Below, in pieces: positions 15,701-26,800 of a DNA stretch of 64,000 nt. Position 1 is the first letter of the stretch; each line of letters begins with the position of its first letter. Source of the DNA: Agelaius tricolor (taxonomy: Eukaryota > Chordata > Aves > Passeriformes > Icteridae); NCBI GenBank assembly GCA_023055355.1, contig JALJCS010000001.1, positions 109,942,881 through 110,006,880 on the forward strand, written 5' to 3'. The notes below the pieces were generated by a model, which was not told where the DNA came from, made no database searches, and saw only the letters and a list, made by a program, of their open reading frames with translations. The translations under genes were made by a program, and so were the position numbers.

Positions 15701-16402
15701 CTGGATGGTAGATGGATGTAAACCTTAAAAACAAGCAAACAAATAAACAAAACCAAAACCAAAACCAAAACAAAAAAAACCACTAAAAAATCTAAATACT
15801 TTACAAATACTTTTAAAAGGAGGGATAAAAGAGGTAGCAAGCATAGGGAAAGAATTTCTCCTGATTCAAGAGCTCTGTTTGGCACTCTATAGACATTTCC
15901 CAGTAAAAATGCTTTAGCTGATCCCAGCTGTAATACTGGCTCATTGGAAAGGTTGACTGGGTATGTCCTTTGGCTGATCTGAACACACTCTGTATAGTTT
16001 AAAATCAACATCCTGACTTTTTCATAATTTAAAAAACGTATCTAAATCATTAGTGTAAGCGTATTTTAAAATGGCTCTGTATTTTCCATCATGATACTAA
16101 GTTGAAGCTGGCAGAATGGAAACTGGAGAGAAGTTGCAAAGAAATAGAAAAGTATCCTGCTCTGCTTCTCGGCTACAGGAATGACCACAGCTGCCAGAGA
16201 AGCACCTTATACAAAAGGAAGACTGTCTGGGGAAGAGGTAAGGATATTCTCAGGACCTCTGTTGAAAGCAGTACTTCTTATCCAAAAGAGAGATGGAAAT
16301 ATGTAATTGTACCCTTCCTTTAAAACCAGGTCTTGCTGCTTTCCTGTGTGTTAAGATCACACATTATTTTACACTGGAAGCTCGGTGCTAAAATCTAAAA
16401 CT

Positions 16403-16496
16403 TAAAGGCCAAGTTCTGCCCTTAGATACACATGCACCAGTCCAATGAGCTCAAAGAGAGCTGTGTTCATATGTTTAGCAATGGAATTTGGCCCTA
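16403..16496. repeat. Ancient palindromic repeat remnant
   Basis: The segment begins AGGCCAAGTTCTGCCC and ends AATGGAATTTGGCCCT, which are imperfect inverted copies of one another, with CCAATGAGCTCAAAG between. This end sequence resembles a widespread old palindromic element I recall from reptile and bird genomes. A related half may lie at 13,838-13,885 (CTCTGCCC... ACATTGGTGTGA). The family name is not certain. Confidence 0.4.
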
Positions 16497-19400
16497 AATA
16501 TTTAAATATTTATTCAGAGGGAAAAAAAAAAACGCTTCTCTGATATATTTGTATCTCATATCTAATGTACACAGATTACCACCACTGGGCACCCACCCTG
16601 AGAAGTAAGAAGTGTTAAAGAACCATAAACTCAGCATTCTACCTGCTCTGCATGGTCAAATAACATGAATTTGTTTCAGAACATTAAGGAAATTAAATCT
16701 TTAGCAAGCTGTGGCTGATGTTATTTATTCTGCAGTCCAGTAGTAATTTGATGCAAATTGCTGGCACTATTCCTACATCTCAAGAAATTACTGTTTTGAA
16801 TGGACTGATTCTAGAAACTTTCATTATAGGCATATGCAATCCAGAAGGACCTAATGTCCTCTGCTTGTATTTTTTTCTGCAGAAGAAAGCTCAGTGTTCT
16901 GTCTAATTCTCACATACCTTCCAAAGGCTTATGATTGGAGTCCATAATATTCTAACCATGTCATATGGAAATGGTCAACCTGAGGATCCCACCTGCTCTC
17001 TCTGGCAAATGACCCAGATGTGTTTTTGCTAAGGATACAAAGGATTCAGTAACCTGCGAATTTTCCTCAAGCAATATAATACTCCAATTTGTATATCTCA
17101 TGTTAAAGTGAAAAGTAACTATATATAACCGCTATTTTCCTTGGACAAATGACAGCTAGAGGAGAGCTGAGTTCCAGGTTCAGATACCTAAATTTGGTTG
17201 ACTGAAAGTAACTGTTTATATTTATACTAGCTATTTAAGCTACCATGAAACTCAATAGTGACCTAAGGCTCAATTCACTTGCCTAAAATTAAGCTTCCAA
17301 TGCCATTAACAGCTGCCTTGGGCTACCTAAAAAATCACCATGGATCTGGCATATCTGAGTCAGGATCTGTGTGAGGTGCTTTGGAAATGCAGGTGGAGGG
17401 AAACAACATAGCCCAGAGGACTTGAGCTGAGCTCAGCCCTCATAAATGCAGTCAGTGGCTTCTACAGAGCACATCTAATGGCCAAACAAAGAGGCCTGCT
17501 TTTGGAGAAACTGGTTTCTTGCCTGCATTGACCATGGGGACTGAGTTTCATTGAAGCCTACTCCTGCTATTGTAGTTGCCAGAGTAAATCCTGGTTTTAG
17601 GGTAATCAGTGTGCTGCCAGTTCAGTCCGGCTTGCCCTGCCTTGGTTGTGCATTTTGTGCAGTGGTTCCAGTGAAATGCTGGCAGGCAGGGCAGCCAGAG
17701 TGATGGGCAGGTGTGATTACAGGGGTGATGAGTTTCTCTTGATGTTGTGCTTCAGGGAGCTCCTTGAGATCCATTTGGACATTTAGACAACCCTGCTACC
17801 TGCCCCTTAGCTAGAGAAGTCTCTGGCTACTAAGTGTTGGCTCTTTACATTGCTTGGGAGAATCGGCACTTCATCTGCTTTTACTGATCTCATTTTTAGG
17901 TGACAAGGATATCCAGCATACTGCTGGAGATCTCTTTTCAAAGCTGCATTTTTTTTGGGTACAGTCAGTTTCATAAGAAAGACTCTTCACCAAATCCCAC
18001 TTTCTTTTAGAGTCTTTTTTTCTGGAGCTCTCTAACCAGAGACGTCATACTTGAATATCTCTGGCTATAGAGGTGCAATGCATGATGTCACAAAATGCTG
18101 TGACCTTTGTGGTAAGAACAAAAGCATTAATAATCATTAATAATCATGGCCAGTTGGGCCTTCTACCCAACTGTAGAGTACCCAGGTCTTGCCTCAGTAC
18201 TAACAAGGTGAGTTAAAAGTGATGCAGGAGCAAGAAATTCTTCACTGCTACAAATCGTGTTTTTGGTTTGCTCTGGTGGTTATCTTGGTTGAGATCAAAC
18301 CTCAAGCATTACTTCAGATAACATACAACTATTAGCATATGCTTCCTTGATTGTGTGTGGCAACTCCCAGCCTCATTTGTGGAAGCCATGGTTTTGAAAA
18401 GGGCACAGCAAACAAGTACTATTTAAGGCATAGTCTTAGGGCAGCTGACTGGACAGGCTGGAGGAGTCAGTGGCTGGGAAAAGGGCCCCCCTCAAGTAGT
18501 TTTTCTTCAAGTGCATTGATTCAGATCAGTTGGGTACAAACCCCTGCTTTTATCTTGTTTTATGTTTAATTCATATGCTGCTTACTTAAGGGCGTGCCTA
18601 CGGGGCTGGCCTCTGAGAGAAGTGTTAATACATGCCCAAAATGGCTACTACAGATTGAAGGTCTTGGTCACAACTGGATTACACAAAACAAAGCTCTGTC
18701 CTCAAGATCACGGTGCTACCTACTTCTGTCTCTCCAGGTCTTCAACTTCCAGCCATTGGAATTGCCTCAAATCCATTCTGGAATGGAATACATAATTATT
18801 TTCATATTGTGCTAGTCTACTCTCCTGCTTTCATCCCCACGAGCCAGGAGTGAACAAGAGTTGGCAACTTTATACTCAACTATTATACTGCAGAGTACAC
18901 TTTAATCAGCACCCTAATAAATAGCACACCCAATTAATTGGGATACTTGCCAGCAAACCAATTCCTTTCCCTGTGCTTCAGTGGCTGTAAATGATGGATA
19001 AATAGCATTCTTGCTGTTGTCTGCGAGCATATTTGTTGTAATTAACAGGTATGAGTTGGTCTTTTCTGGCATGTGTTTCCTCAGTAAGTTGCTCCCTTTT
19101 TAGTAGGCTCCCTGCTCCATGCAGTTACTAAAAATAAATAACAGATTTCCCTTTCAGTATTTGCTTAAATCAAGGCAGCTCTTTTGTACTTCAAGAAAAG
19201 TAATCTATCCATTACATTGCTATATGGTTTTGACAATTAAAGGTAATAATTTAATTAGCAGATTTCTTCTTTAATTAGTATGGTAAAGAAGTCTTTGCCA
19301 CACCATGGAATAATTTACAATAAAGGAGGGATTTCTGCTGCAGCTCTCTAAGGCTACCTTTTTTGACCAGGGGTTGCACGGTGGTTGGCTTTAAAGTGGT

Positions 19401-21144
19401 ATTTCCTTGAGGGGGATCCTCAGAAGTACAATCTATTTTAATAAACTGGTATATGCTATGATTTACTGTAGACATCTGACAATTTCTCTTATTTGGACAT
19501 CCTTTGACAAAAAAGTAAATAAAAATGAACATGGTAAACTTTTCTAATCCCTGCATTCCTCACAGATTGCTTTGGTGGCAACTGAAAAAAAATATTGGAA
19601 GTAAATGAATATGAAAAGGGAAATGGTACTGGAGAAATCTCAACAAGAGATCTTAAAAACCAGGATGGCTATGGATCAGCAAAGGGTAGAAACATTCGTG
19701 TAATTGAAGGAGAACATAATTTGTGGGTTATCTGAAAAAAAAAAAAATTGTCCGGGTTGGCATTTACTTTGACTTGTTGGCAGGAGGAAAAGAAACCGCC
19801 CTGTACCACTGCATAAGGTTCCTTATTAGTTGTGGCTTCAGCAGAGGCTCCGTCTCCTCTTTGGAGCATGGAGGATTTCTTTCATTACATAATCTGGAAA
19901 TTTTATTTTTTTTTTAATAGATTGAATTTTTTTTTTCTCCTGTGTGTGCAAATTCTCTTTGCCCCAATGCTTCTATACTGAGGTTATTATGCTGAAGGAA
20001 TGCAAGCGTCTAGAGTAACAATGGTTCATTTTCCTTTAATGACTTTGTCGACAGGATGGAGACATTTTTGTGGTGTGATGAATTCACTCGGTCTCCCGTT
20101 GTGTTTTCTCCACATGCTTTGGAAACTCTCTCTCTCCCTGAGAATTGTGGCCATCCACTCCAGCAAGAGCTTCATTACTTTATATTCATTGTATTTAAAT
20201 GACACCCCAGTGGTACTGACCTTCTGGGATGATTGATGTAAATTATATGCTATGTAGGGGGAAAATAAAATCTTTTTCTGACTTTTTATGTTCTGCAGTG
20301 AAATAAAAAGTGAAAACAAATGACAGAGAAAATCAGGCCTATTCAAAGTGAAACTTTGTAAGCATTATGGGTTGAGCAGACTCCAGTTTGTGAAAGTGCT
20401 GAGACAGTTCATAATGACCTCATGATCTGAAAGGTGACCTGAGAAGGGGGAAACAATTTTTTATGTGCCCTTTTTCGGTTCTGTATAATACAAAACAAAA
20501 ACGTGATCATGGTTTTTTTCCCTCTTTGCAAGTATTGTAAGAATTCAGACTTGAGCAGAGAACAGCCTCTGCACTTTTACCAGCTAGACAAAGGCACAGT
20601 ACTAGAAGGGACACCTCAGTGCTCTTTCCTCCTGTCTTCTCGCAGATTTTCTTGTATTGACTTTTCCTAGCCAGTAGGTATCTGTCTTGTTCAATTATTC
20701 TGCCAGAAGTTATTACCTATAGAAGTGGCAACAGGGGGAATGTTCTCTCATCAGCCCAGCTCATCATTGGGCAGGAGCTTCAATCCCTTGTGAACAGGTA
20801 ACCTGCTGTGCAGGCAAAAGGGTTCTGCACAGCAACACAATTTGTCAGGAAATGTTTCTGTCAGTGCTTTTTCAGGCACCTCACCAAGTCACACTGCCTC
20901 TATCCAAGCTCCTGGAAGTTATGCAGCTCACACTGGACATGCTCAACCATATTATCCCAGAAATTCCTGTATTAAAATTTCCATATGGAACTGGCATAGT
21001 AATTTATCTGTTTTTTCTATGTTCTTATATTATTCAGTCCTATCAATTCTTAGATATATAAAGATATGCATAGAAATGTCAGTAATATGCTGCCTTGCCT
21101 CCCTCAGTTTAATGTAAGGTTCTGACAAATCACAGAATTTGGCT

Positions 21145-21170
21145 AAAAACTCGAGTTGCCTCGAGTTTTT
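21145..21170. repeat. 11-bp perfect hairpin with XhoI-site arms
   Basis: AAAAACTCGAG, loop TTGC, then CTCGAGTTTTT. The T-run ending gives it a superficial terminator look, but in this vertebrate intron it is only a structural curiosity. Confidence 0.8.
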
Positions 21171-22334
21171 CTGCAGTACTTTTCATAACATGACAGAATG
21201 TTCTGATTCTCCTTTTTGCCAGGAAAATGCTTATTGATAATCCCTCTTTGGCTGGGGTTGCCCAGATATTTTAAAATGTATAACAGGAAGGAACTGTTCA
21301 GGCCATCCTCCTCACAGCAATGACTTAAAACTTTGCTGTGCAGGCAAGAATCAGCAGAGTGAGGCCTCTCATTCTCCAGGATAATATCTTGGTATTTTGC
21401 CCTGTTGCTGTCAGTGCTCAGGCTGGTATCAGCTTTACTTCCATAATGGTAAGCAGCAGCAGCAGAAGGGAGAGGGGCTGGCAGCACTCAGCAGCGAGTT
21501 GCAGAATCACCTCGTCTTTCTGAGGCTGATGTGGGAGGTGGGAACAGGGAGGAAGCAACGCAGAGGGGACTGACAGAATGTTTATATGAAGTAGCAAGAA
21601 GGACGGGGAGTGAGTGGTAGCCAAAAAAAAAAAAAAAAAGTAAGGGCAGCAGAAGTCAGCTAAGGGAAAAAGAAAATAAGATTACTTTCTACTAAACTGG
21701 AATTCAGATGGTCCCTAGAGTGTTAAGATCATTGCAGTGGTTGCCAGAGCTTTCTTCTTCCTCCTTTTCTTATCCATACCCCCAAAGAAGGAAAATGCTG
21801 AGATTTACATAAAATTACAAAGTCTCTAAGCTGTCAGTTTCTTAGAATGAGTCCTAGTAAAATGATATGAATACTTCTTGTTGTGCAGGCAGGAATTTGA
21901 ATTAAAAAAGGACTAAGGAGGGCAAAGTAAAAGAGCGTAACTTTTGAAGTTAAACACCCCACAAACTTTTGAGAAAAACAAGATTTTTTTTCAAAGCACT
22001 AATAATTACTCCATTTACCTCTGTTGGTCCTATTTATTAGTTCTACTTTATACCATGGCACACATCAGCCTGTCTCCCTACAAACCTGCATATGACAAGC
22101 AGAATGACCAAACTAAACTCACAGAAACCTACTATTAGGACGTGTCCAAGGAAGAAAAGGTTGAAAGGAAGAAAGGAATGGTGGGTTAATGCTCCAGCTC
22201 ACCTAGTCATGCCCCTCCCCATCAACCTGTTGAGCTGGCAAGATATAGGATGAGGAAAGCCACCATTGCCAGGAATCAAGAGGAAAGCATGGGTATGTAA
22301 CCACACCAATGCACTAAATCAGCACAGCAAAGAA

Positions 22335-22555
22335 CAGAATATTTCAACTGGAACAATCACCCAGTCTGACTGCCTGACCAAGTCAGGACTGACCCAAAGA
22401 TAATGATATTGTCTCAATGCCTCTTATACACTGAGAGAAGTAGACCATCAACCAACCCTCCATAAACCTGTTCCAGTCTGACCACCCACTCAGTAAAGGG
22501 ATGCTTCCTAATGTCCAGCCTAAATCTCCCTGGCTCAGCTTTGAGCTATTAATGT
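22335..22555 (-). mobile_element. CR1 LINE fragment (minus orientation)
   Basis: Read on the plus strand it starts AGAATATTTCAACTGGAAC, followed by CCAGTCTGACTGCCTGACCA and, after about 150 bases, TGTCCAGCCTAAATCTCCCTGG. These are the reverse complement of the well-known 3' part of avian CR1. It is 5'-truncated and diverged. Confidence 0.85.
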
Positions 22556-22874
22556 CATGGCTGAAATAGTACAACTGGGTATTGCTGTAGCAGGATCCAT
22601 TGCTGTTTCCAAGGGTAAAGAGGAGCACAGGTCGCTGTTGTTTGCGCTGCTATTTTTGAACACCTGTACAAGGATGTGGCTGCAGAGACGAGGGTGTGCT
22701 GGCACCTGTGCTGAGACCAGACATCTCTGTACACCCACAGCTGTCTCTCCCAAAAATCCCCTGGCTTTTTGGACTCACACCAGCCCTGAACCCCCTTCCT
22801 GCTGCCCCCCAGCAATGCCTGGTGCTGAAGGGGAAGGAAAAGGTGGTCATGGCCTATCAGGCAGCACATGCAAC
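22556..22874. other. Unassigned segment between CR1 copies
   Basis: Moderately GC-rich sequence with no family I recognise. Open frames cross it on both strands and continue into the neighbouring CR1 pieces, so they are probably not genes. It may be an older repeat or unique host sequence. Confidence 0.5.
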
Positions 22875-23011
22875 ACCATCCCTGGAGGTGTTTAAGGGAA
22901 GACTGGATGTGGCCCTGAGGGAAATGGCCTGGCTCACAAGGTGGTGATTGGTGCATAGGTTGGACTTGACAGCCTCAGAGGTCTTTTCCAACCTAACTAA
23001 ATGTGTTATTC
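22875..23011 (+). mobile_element. CR1 LINE 3' end (plus orientation)
   Basis: CCCTGGAGGTGTTTAAGG at about 22,879 and GGTTGGACTTGACAGCCTC...TTTTCCAACCTAA near the end are diagnostic CR1 3' motifs. It ends tail to tail against the next copy. Confidence 0.9.
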
Positions 23012-23340
23012 ACAGGACCACAATATTGTTAGGGTTGGAAGGGACCTATGGAGACCATCCAGCCCAACCCCCCTGCCAAGGCAGGATCACTTGGAGCAAG
23101 TGACATACGAACGCGTCCAACTGGGTTTGGAATGTCTCCAGAGAGGGGCACTCCACAAAATCCCCGGGCAGCCCGCTCCAGTGCTCTGTCACCCTCAACG
23201 TAAATAAGTTCTTACTCATGTCTAGGTGAAACTTGTGTTTCATTTTATAGCCACTTCTCCTCGTCCTGTCGCTGGGCACCACTGTAAAGAGCCTGGCACC
23301 ATCTTCCTGGCAGCGGCCTTTGAGATGTTCACACGCACCA
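23012..23340 (-). mobile_element. CR1 LINE fragment (minus orientation) abutting the SUPT3H island
   Basis: On the minus strand it reads from a GATGGTGCCAGGCTCTTTAC block through GTGACAGAGCACTGGAG and GGGCTGCCCGGGG to GGTTGGGCTGGATGG and CCCTTCCAACCCTAAC, the typical CR1 order. It directly borders the SUPT3H CpG island and forms a convergent pair with the preceding element. Its higher CpG content fits younger age or the influence of the island. Confidence 0.92.
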
Positions 23341-23344
23341 ACAC

Positions 23345-24050
23345 TAATCCCTGGCGAGCGGCGGGCCGAAGGGCACGGCGGCGGCAGAGCCGGCGGCGGG
23401 AGGAAGCGGCGGCAGCCCCGCCTCGCCTCGCCCCGGCTCCTCCCCGCGCCCTGGGAGGCGCCGCCGCCCCCGCCTCCATCTGCGGGGCGGCCGCTGTGGC
23501 GGAACCGGCTCCTCCCCGGCGCGGGCGGCGCCATTTTACCCCCCCTCCCTCAGCGGCCGTGGCGGCGGTGCCGGTGGTGGCGGGCGGGGGGAACAGCGCG
23601 AAGCCGTCGCCGCTTTTCCGTCCCCCTGGTTTCTCGCCTCGGTCCAGGCAGCGCGTGGAGGGGAAGGACCGAGGTTCAGTGCCTGCCCCTCGCTTTCCCC
23701 TCTCGGCTGTCCGCACACGGGGTGGGGGGACCGGGCACCACAAGCTGCTCCCACCTTCCTTCCATCCTTCCTCCCCTGCACATCTCAGCCTCCTCATCTA
23801 TCCATCCATCCATCCCCAGGGGTGAGCCTTTGAGTGAGTCACCAGAGAGAGCACGCAATTAGAGAGTGTGTTGCTATTAATTAACTTAGCGAGGCTGCTC
23901 GTTGTTGGGGCCTTCAGGAGCATTGACGGGGCGGTTCCTGCCCGCGGTACCTGCGGGGCGGGGGCGCGGGGGGCCCGGGGCCGCGGCGTTTGCTCGTGGC
24001 CTTCAGTGTTACCTTGGACCCTGCCCCGTCCTGTTCGTTTTGTCGTCTTG
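23345..24050 (+). promoter_or_regulatory. SUPT3H: CpG island, probable SUPT3H promoter and first exon
   Basis: A sharply bounded, very GC-rich block with dense CpG, lying about 10 kb upstream of the first SUPT3H coding exon and inside the RUNX2 P1-P2 intron. In mammals the SUPT3H promoter also lies in that intron and points towards P1. A possible non-coding exon donor is CCAGGG|GTGAGC at 23,821/23,822, but other donors cannot be excluded. GCCATTTTA near 23,530 resembles a YY1 site (core GCCAT), common at housekeeping promoters. Long open frames on both strands are compositional. Confidence 0.75.
23799..23816. repeat. (ATCC)4 microsatellite
   Basis: Short tetranucleotide array of the same motif as the longer one at 7,144-7,192. 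Confidence 0.85.
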
Positions 24051-24310
24051 CAACTTATCTAGGAGGTGTTCCTAGGACTTTTTTTTTTTTTTAATATTAT
24101 TTTTTAAAATACTCTTTAAAATTTATGTGACAGTTTGGCCTGCAGTACACCGTGTACTGCTGGGTATTGTTAATTTCTTCGTATTACTCTGATCTTGTGA
24201 AATGTGACTAGTTTATAAATTTCATCTGGAGGAAATGGCGTTTGTTTATTTTGCCTGAACAGGTGTGGTGATTCCCTAACTGGAATCCTGTGATACTCCT
24301 TTGGAGTCCT

Positions 24311-24410
24311 ATGCATTTGGCTGCTCATTCTTGATGAGAAATTTTGGATGCATACGTTGCTGCCAAAGCTTAATGGTATTCCTGATATGTCAGAATGTTC
24401 TCATAAGGTC
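24311..24410 (+). repeat. Dispersed direct repeat, copy 1
   Basis: Aligns without gaps to 26,701-26,800; 80 of 100 positions are identical by hand count, including the shared core GGCTGCTCATTCTTGATGAG. No known repeat family recognised. Confidence 0.85.
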
Positions 24411-26700
24411 TATAGTGTTTCTTATAGAAGGTATTAGTCCTTACAGAAATTACTGGTAAATTTTAAAAGCCTAGGTCTGACAGTCCAGAAGAATATTTCT
24501 CCGTGTTAGCTATGAGTGATTTTTCCACTTTAGAATATTTTTATACTTCCTGTTTACTGATCAACTTCTTCTAAGTTCTTAAAAATTACACAAATGGATG
24601 ATTTGCAGTTGATGACTGCAAAGCCCGTATACATGCAAAATATATTTGACTGTGTTTGTGGAATAGGAGCAGGAACCTGATGTTGCAGACAGTGCAAGTT
24701 TTCTGTATGGCATTAGTGTTAGTGATTTATTATGAGACACTTGATTTCCTACTAGTGAATCTGTTTCAAGGTTTGCAGCCGTGTTGGTGTTTCGCTAAAA
24801 TTTTCTTTTGAAGTGTTTTATGTAACTCCCACATCAATCTCTTTCTTGGTACAGGCCTCGCTTTCCCTTTGGCTCAAGGCAGCAGTGCTTACTTGGCAGG
24901 ATGCAGTGCAGCCACCCTCTCTCCCTCTTTGCATATCTTTCTTCACTGTTGGCCAGATCCAAGTGGTGTGGAAGGCACTGTCGGTCCTTTTGTTAACTTT
25001 GGTGGACTTTACACAGGCTCCTATTTGCATGTTACTAATATACAAATCATATTTGGTTTTAGTTTGGTTCCTTTTTATCCTGTGTGTTGTTGCTCTGTAG
25101 GTGCAAATGTTGATGGCCAGAAGTAGCATTTCCAACTGTAACAGGATAAAATTAAGTGTTTTTCAAAGCCCTGTCTCTGCTTGTGGAAGTTTAAAAAACT
25201 TAGTTTTCAGTTAGATAAAGAGGTTCTTAGTTATGATGATCATGAAGAAAAGCTTGAGGTCTAACCAGAATATACTGAAACTGCAGGAGGAAAAGCTCAA
25301 AGCTGTGTCTCTGAGAAGTAAACAAGAAATCCTTTAGTGGCGTTTAACTTATAATTTTCAAATCTATGGATTTGAAGACATTTCTTAAGGTTTCACAGGA
25401 TTCTGTGCCTTTAGAGCCTCTGACTGTCATAACCAGCTGAATTACTCTCCTGGGCTCAGTTCTGGGTAGCACAGAACGGAGCTGTTTGAGAGTTGATTAG
25501 TCAATTAGTAGCTTGTCAGCGTAAGCAAACTGTAATTTAGCAGGCTACAAGCGTTTTAGGAATTGCCTACATACAACAGCGTAGAGCAGCATTGTTCAGG
25601 TCGTTGGTGCTGTTCTGCTGTGTTGCCCTCGAGCAGTGGGACCAGCTAGACGGTGTCTTTCTAGGTCATCACTCACTGCAAGGGTGTTCTAAGGCAGGAG
25701 GCCAAACCCAGGCAGCCTAATTATACCGTAGAAAATAACTGAGTTAATGCTCTTGTTACAGTTGTGAAATACCCAAATGGGTAGATAGACAAGCATGTAA
25801 AGAAAAGGAAATTAGTTAGGCCTATGTTCTCATGGAACCATGCAGTGGTGACTCAGTTACAAGCTTATCTGGAGCTGATCAAAAAAATCTGCCTGTCAAA
25901 GGTACTGAAAATGGTATTGATTTGATCTGCCATCTGTGTTTCAGGTACTTGGCATTTGTAGTGCTATGTGGAGTCATTATTAATTTTAAGTAATCTTATT
26001 AAGTGTTCTTTTGCAAGCTATCACAGGTGAAATTTCTATTTATAAATAATCTTTGGCTTTTCTCTAGCCCTGTATTTTGCATATGTTTGAAGTATCATGT
26101 TTGATTACAATCAGACTTTCACAGAGTCAGCTGCAAAGTTTCGAGTTCACACAGCTCCTTAAGCCATCACAGAAGTAGCAGTAATGGATAAAAGGGGCCA
26201 AGAGCTTGTTTGGAAGATGTGATTTCCAATAGACTTTTCCTGAAATGTAGGCTTTTTTTACTTGAAATGTCATTCAAGCATATGGTTTTTAAAAGCACTT
26301 AACAATGAAAAGCTCTATTGATAATTCTTCTGATTTCTCCCAGGTATACCTCAGTACTGGGCTTAATGTTTTTTTTTTTTGAGTAAACAAGAATGCATTT
26401 TAGCAGGAACTTACTGGATATCACATGTGACTGTAAGATCTCTGAAGGGGGTTGGGTGGCCTGAATGTTACTGACATGTTTTTAGACCAACTTCTAAAGA
26501 TCTAACTTTCATGCTTTGACCTTAAATTAAAGCCATGGCTGTTTTTCCTGTAGTTTTACTTGAATTAGATGTTGAATAGATGAACAACAGTGGAAGTAGA
26601 TGTTTTCTCCTCCAGAGAATTTATAGTGGCAAGCACCGATTTCTGCAACAAGAACAGCCCTACAATAAGAATTGGAATATATGTTTTTATAATCTTAGCT

Positions 26701-26800
26701 ATAGATTTGGCTGCTCATTCTTGATGAGGAATTTTAGATACATATGTTAATGCCATAACTTGATCATATTTCTGATATGCTAGAATATTCAATTAAGGTC
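26701..26800 (+). repeat. Dispersed direct repeat, copy 2
   Basis: Partner of 24,311-24,410, offset 2,390 bases. Similarity fades at the right end and was not seen left of the block. Confidence 0.85.

Larger units (their letters stand above)
7400..22330. other. RUNX2: RUNX2 P1-P2 intron, left part, no exon seen
   Basis: AT-rich intronic DNA on the RUNX2 strand, upstream of the SUPT3H promoter. I see no gene. It holds short low-complexity tracts (poly-T at 12,729-12,790, TCTG units at 15,128-15,142, AAACC units at 15,748-15,773), a few old repeat remnants and possible conserved elements that are listed separately. Confidence 0.7.

Noticed and set aside
15586..16011. 141-codon minus-strand frame with Val/Leu/Phe-rich stretch
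   Set aside because: The hydrophobic run is encoded by the AAACC/poly-A low-complexity tract; no family seen.
21145..21170. Hairpin plus T-run resembling a bacterial terminator
   Set aside because: Vertebrate intronic context; no bacterial gene anywhere in the window.
22383..22956. Open frames of 70-130 codons
   Set aside because: They mix CR1 pieces and intervening sequence; no CR1 reverse transcriptase or host domain is intact.
23046..23862. 160-200 codon frames in the SUPT3H island
   Set aside because: Composition-driven, Ala/Pro/Arg-rich, running into CR1 sequence. More likely promoter and non-coding first exon.
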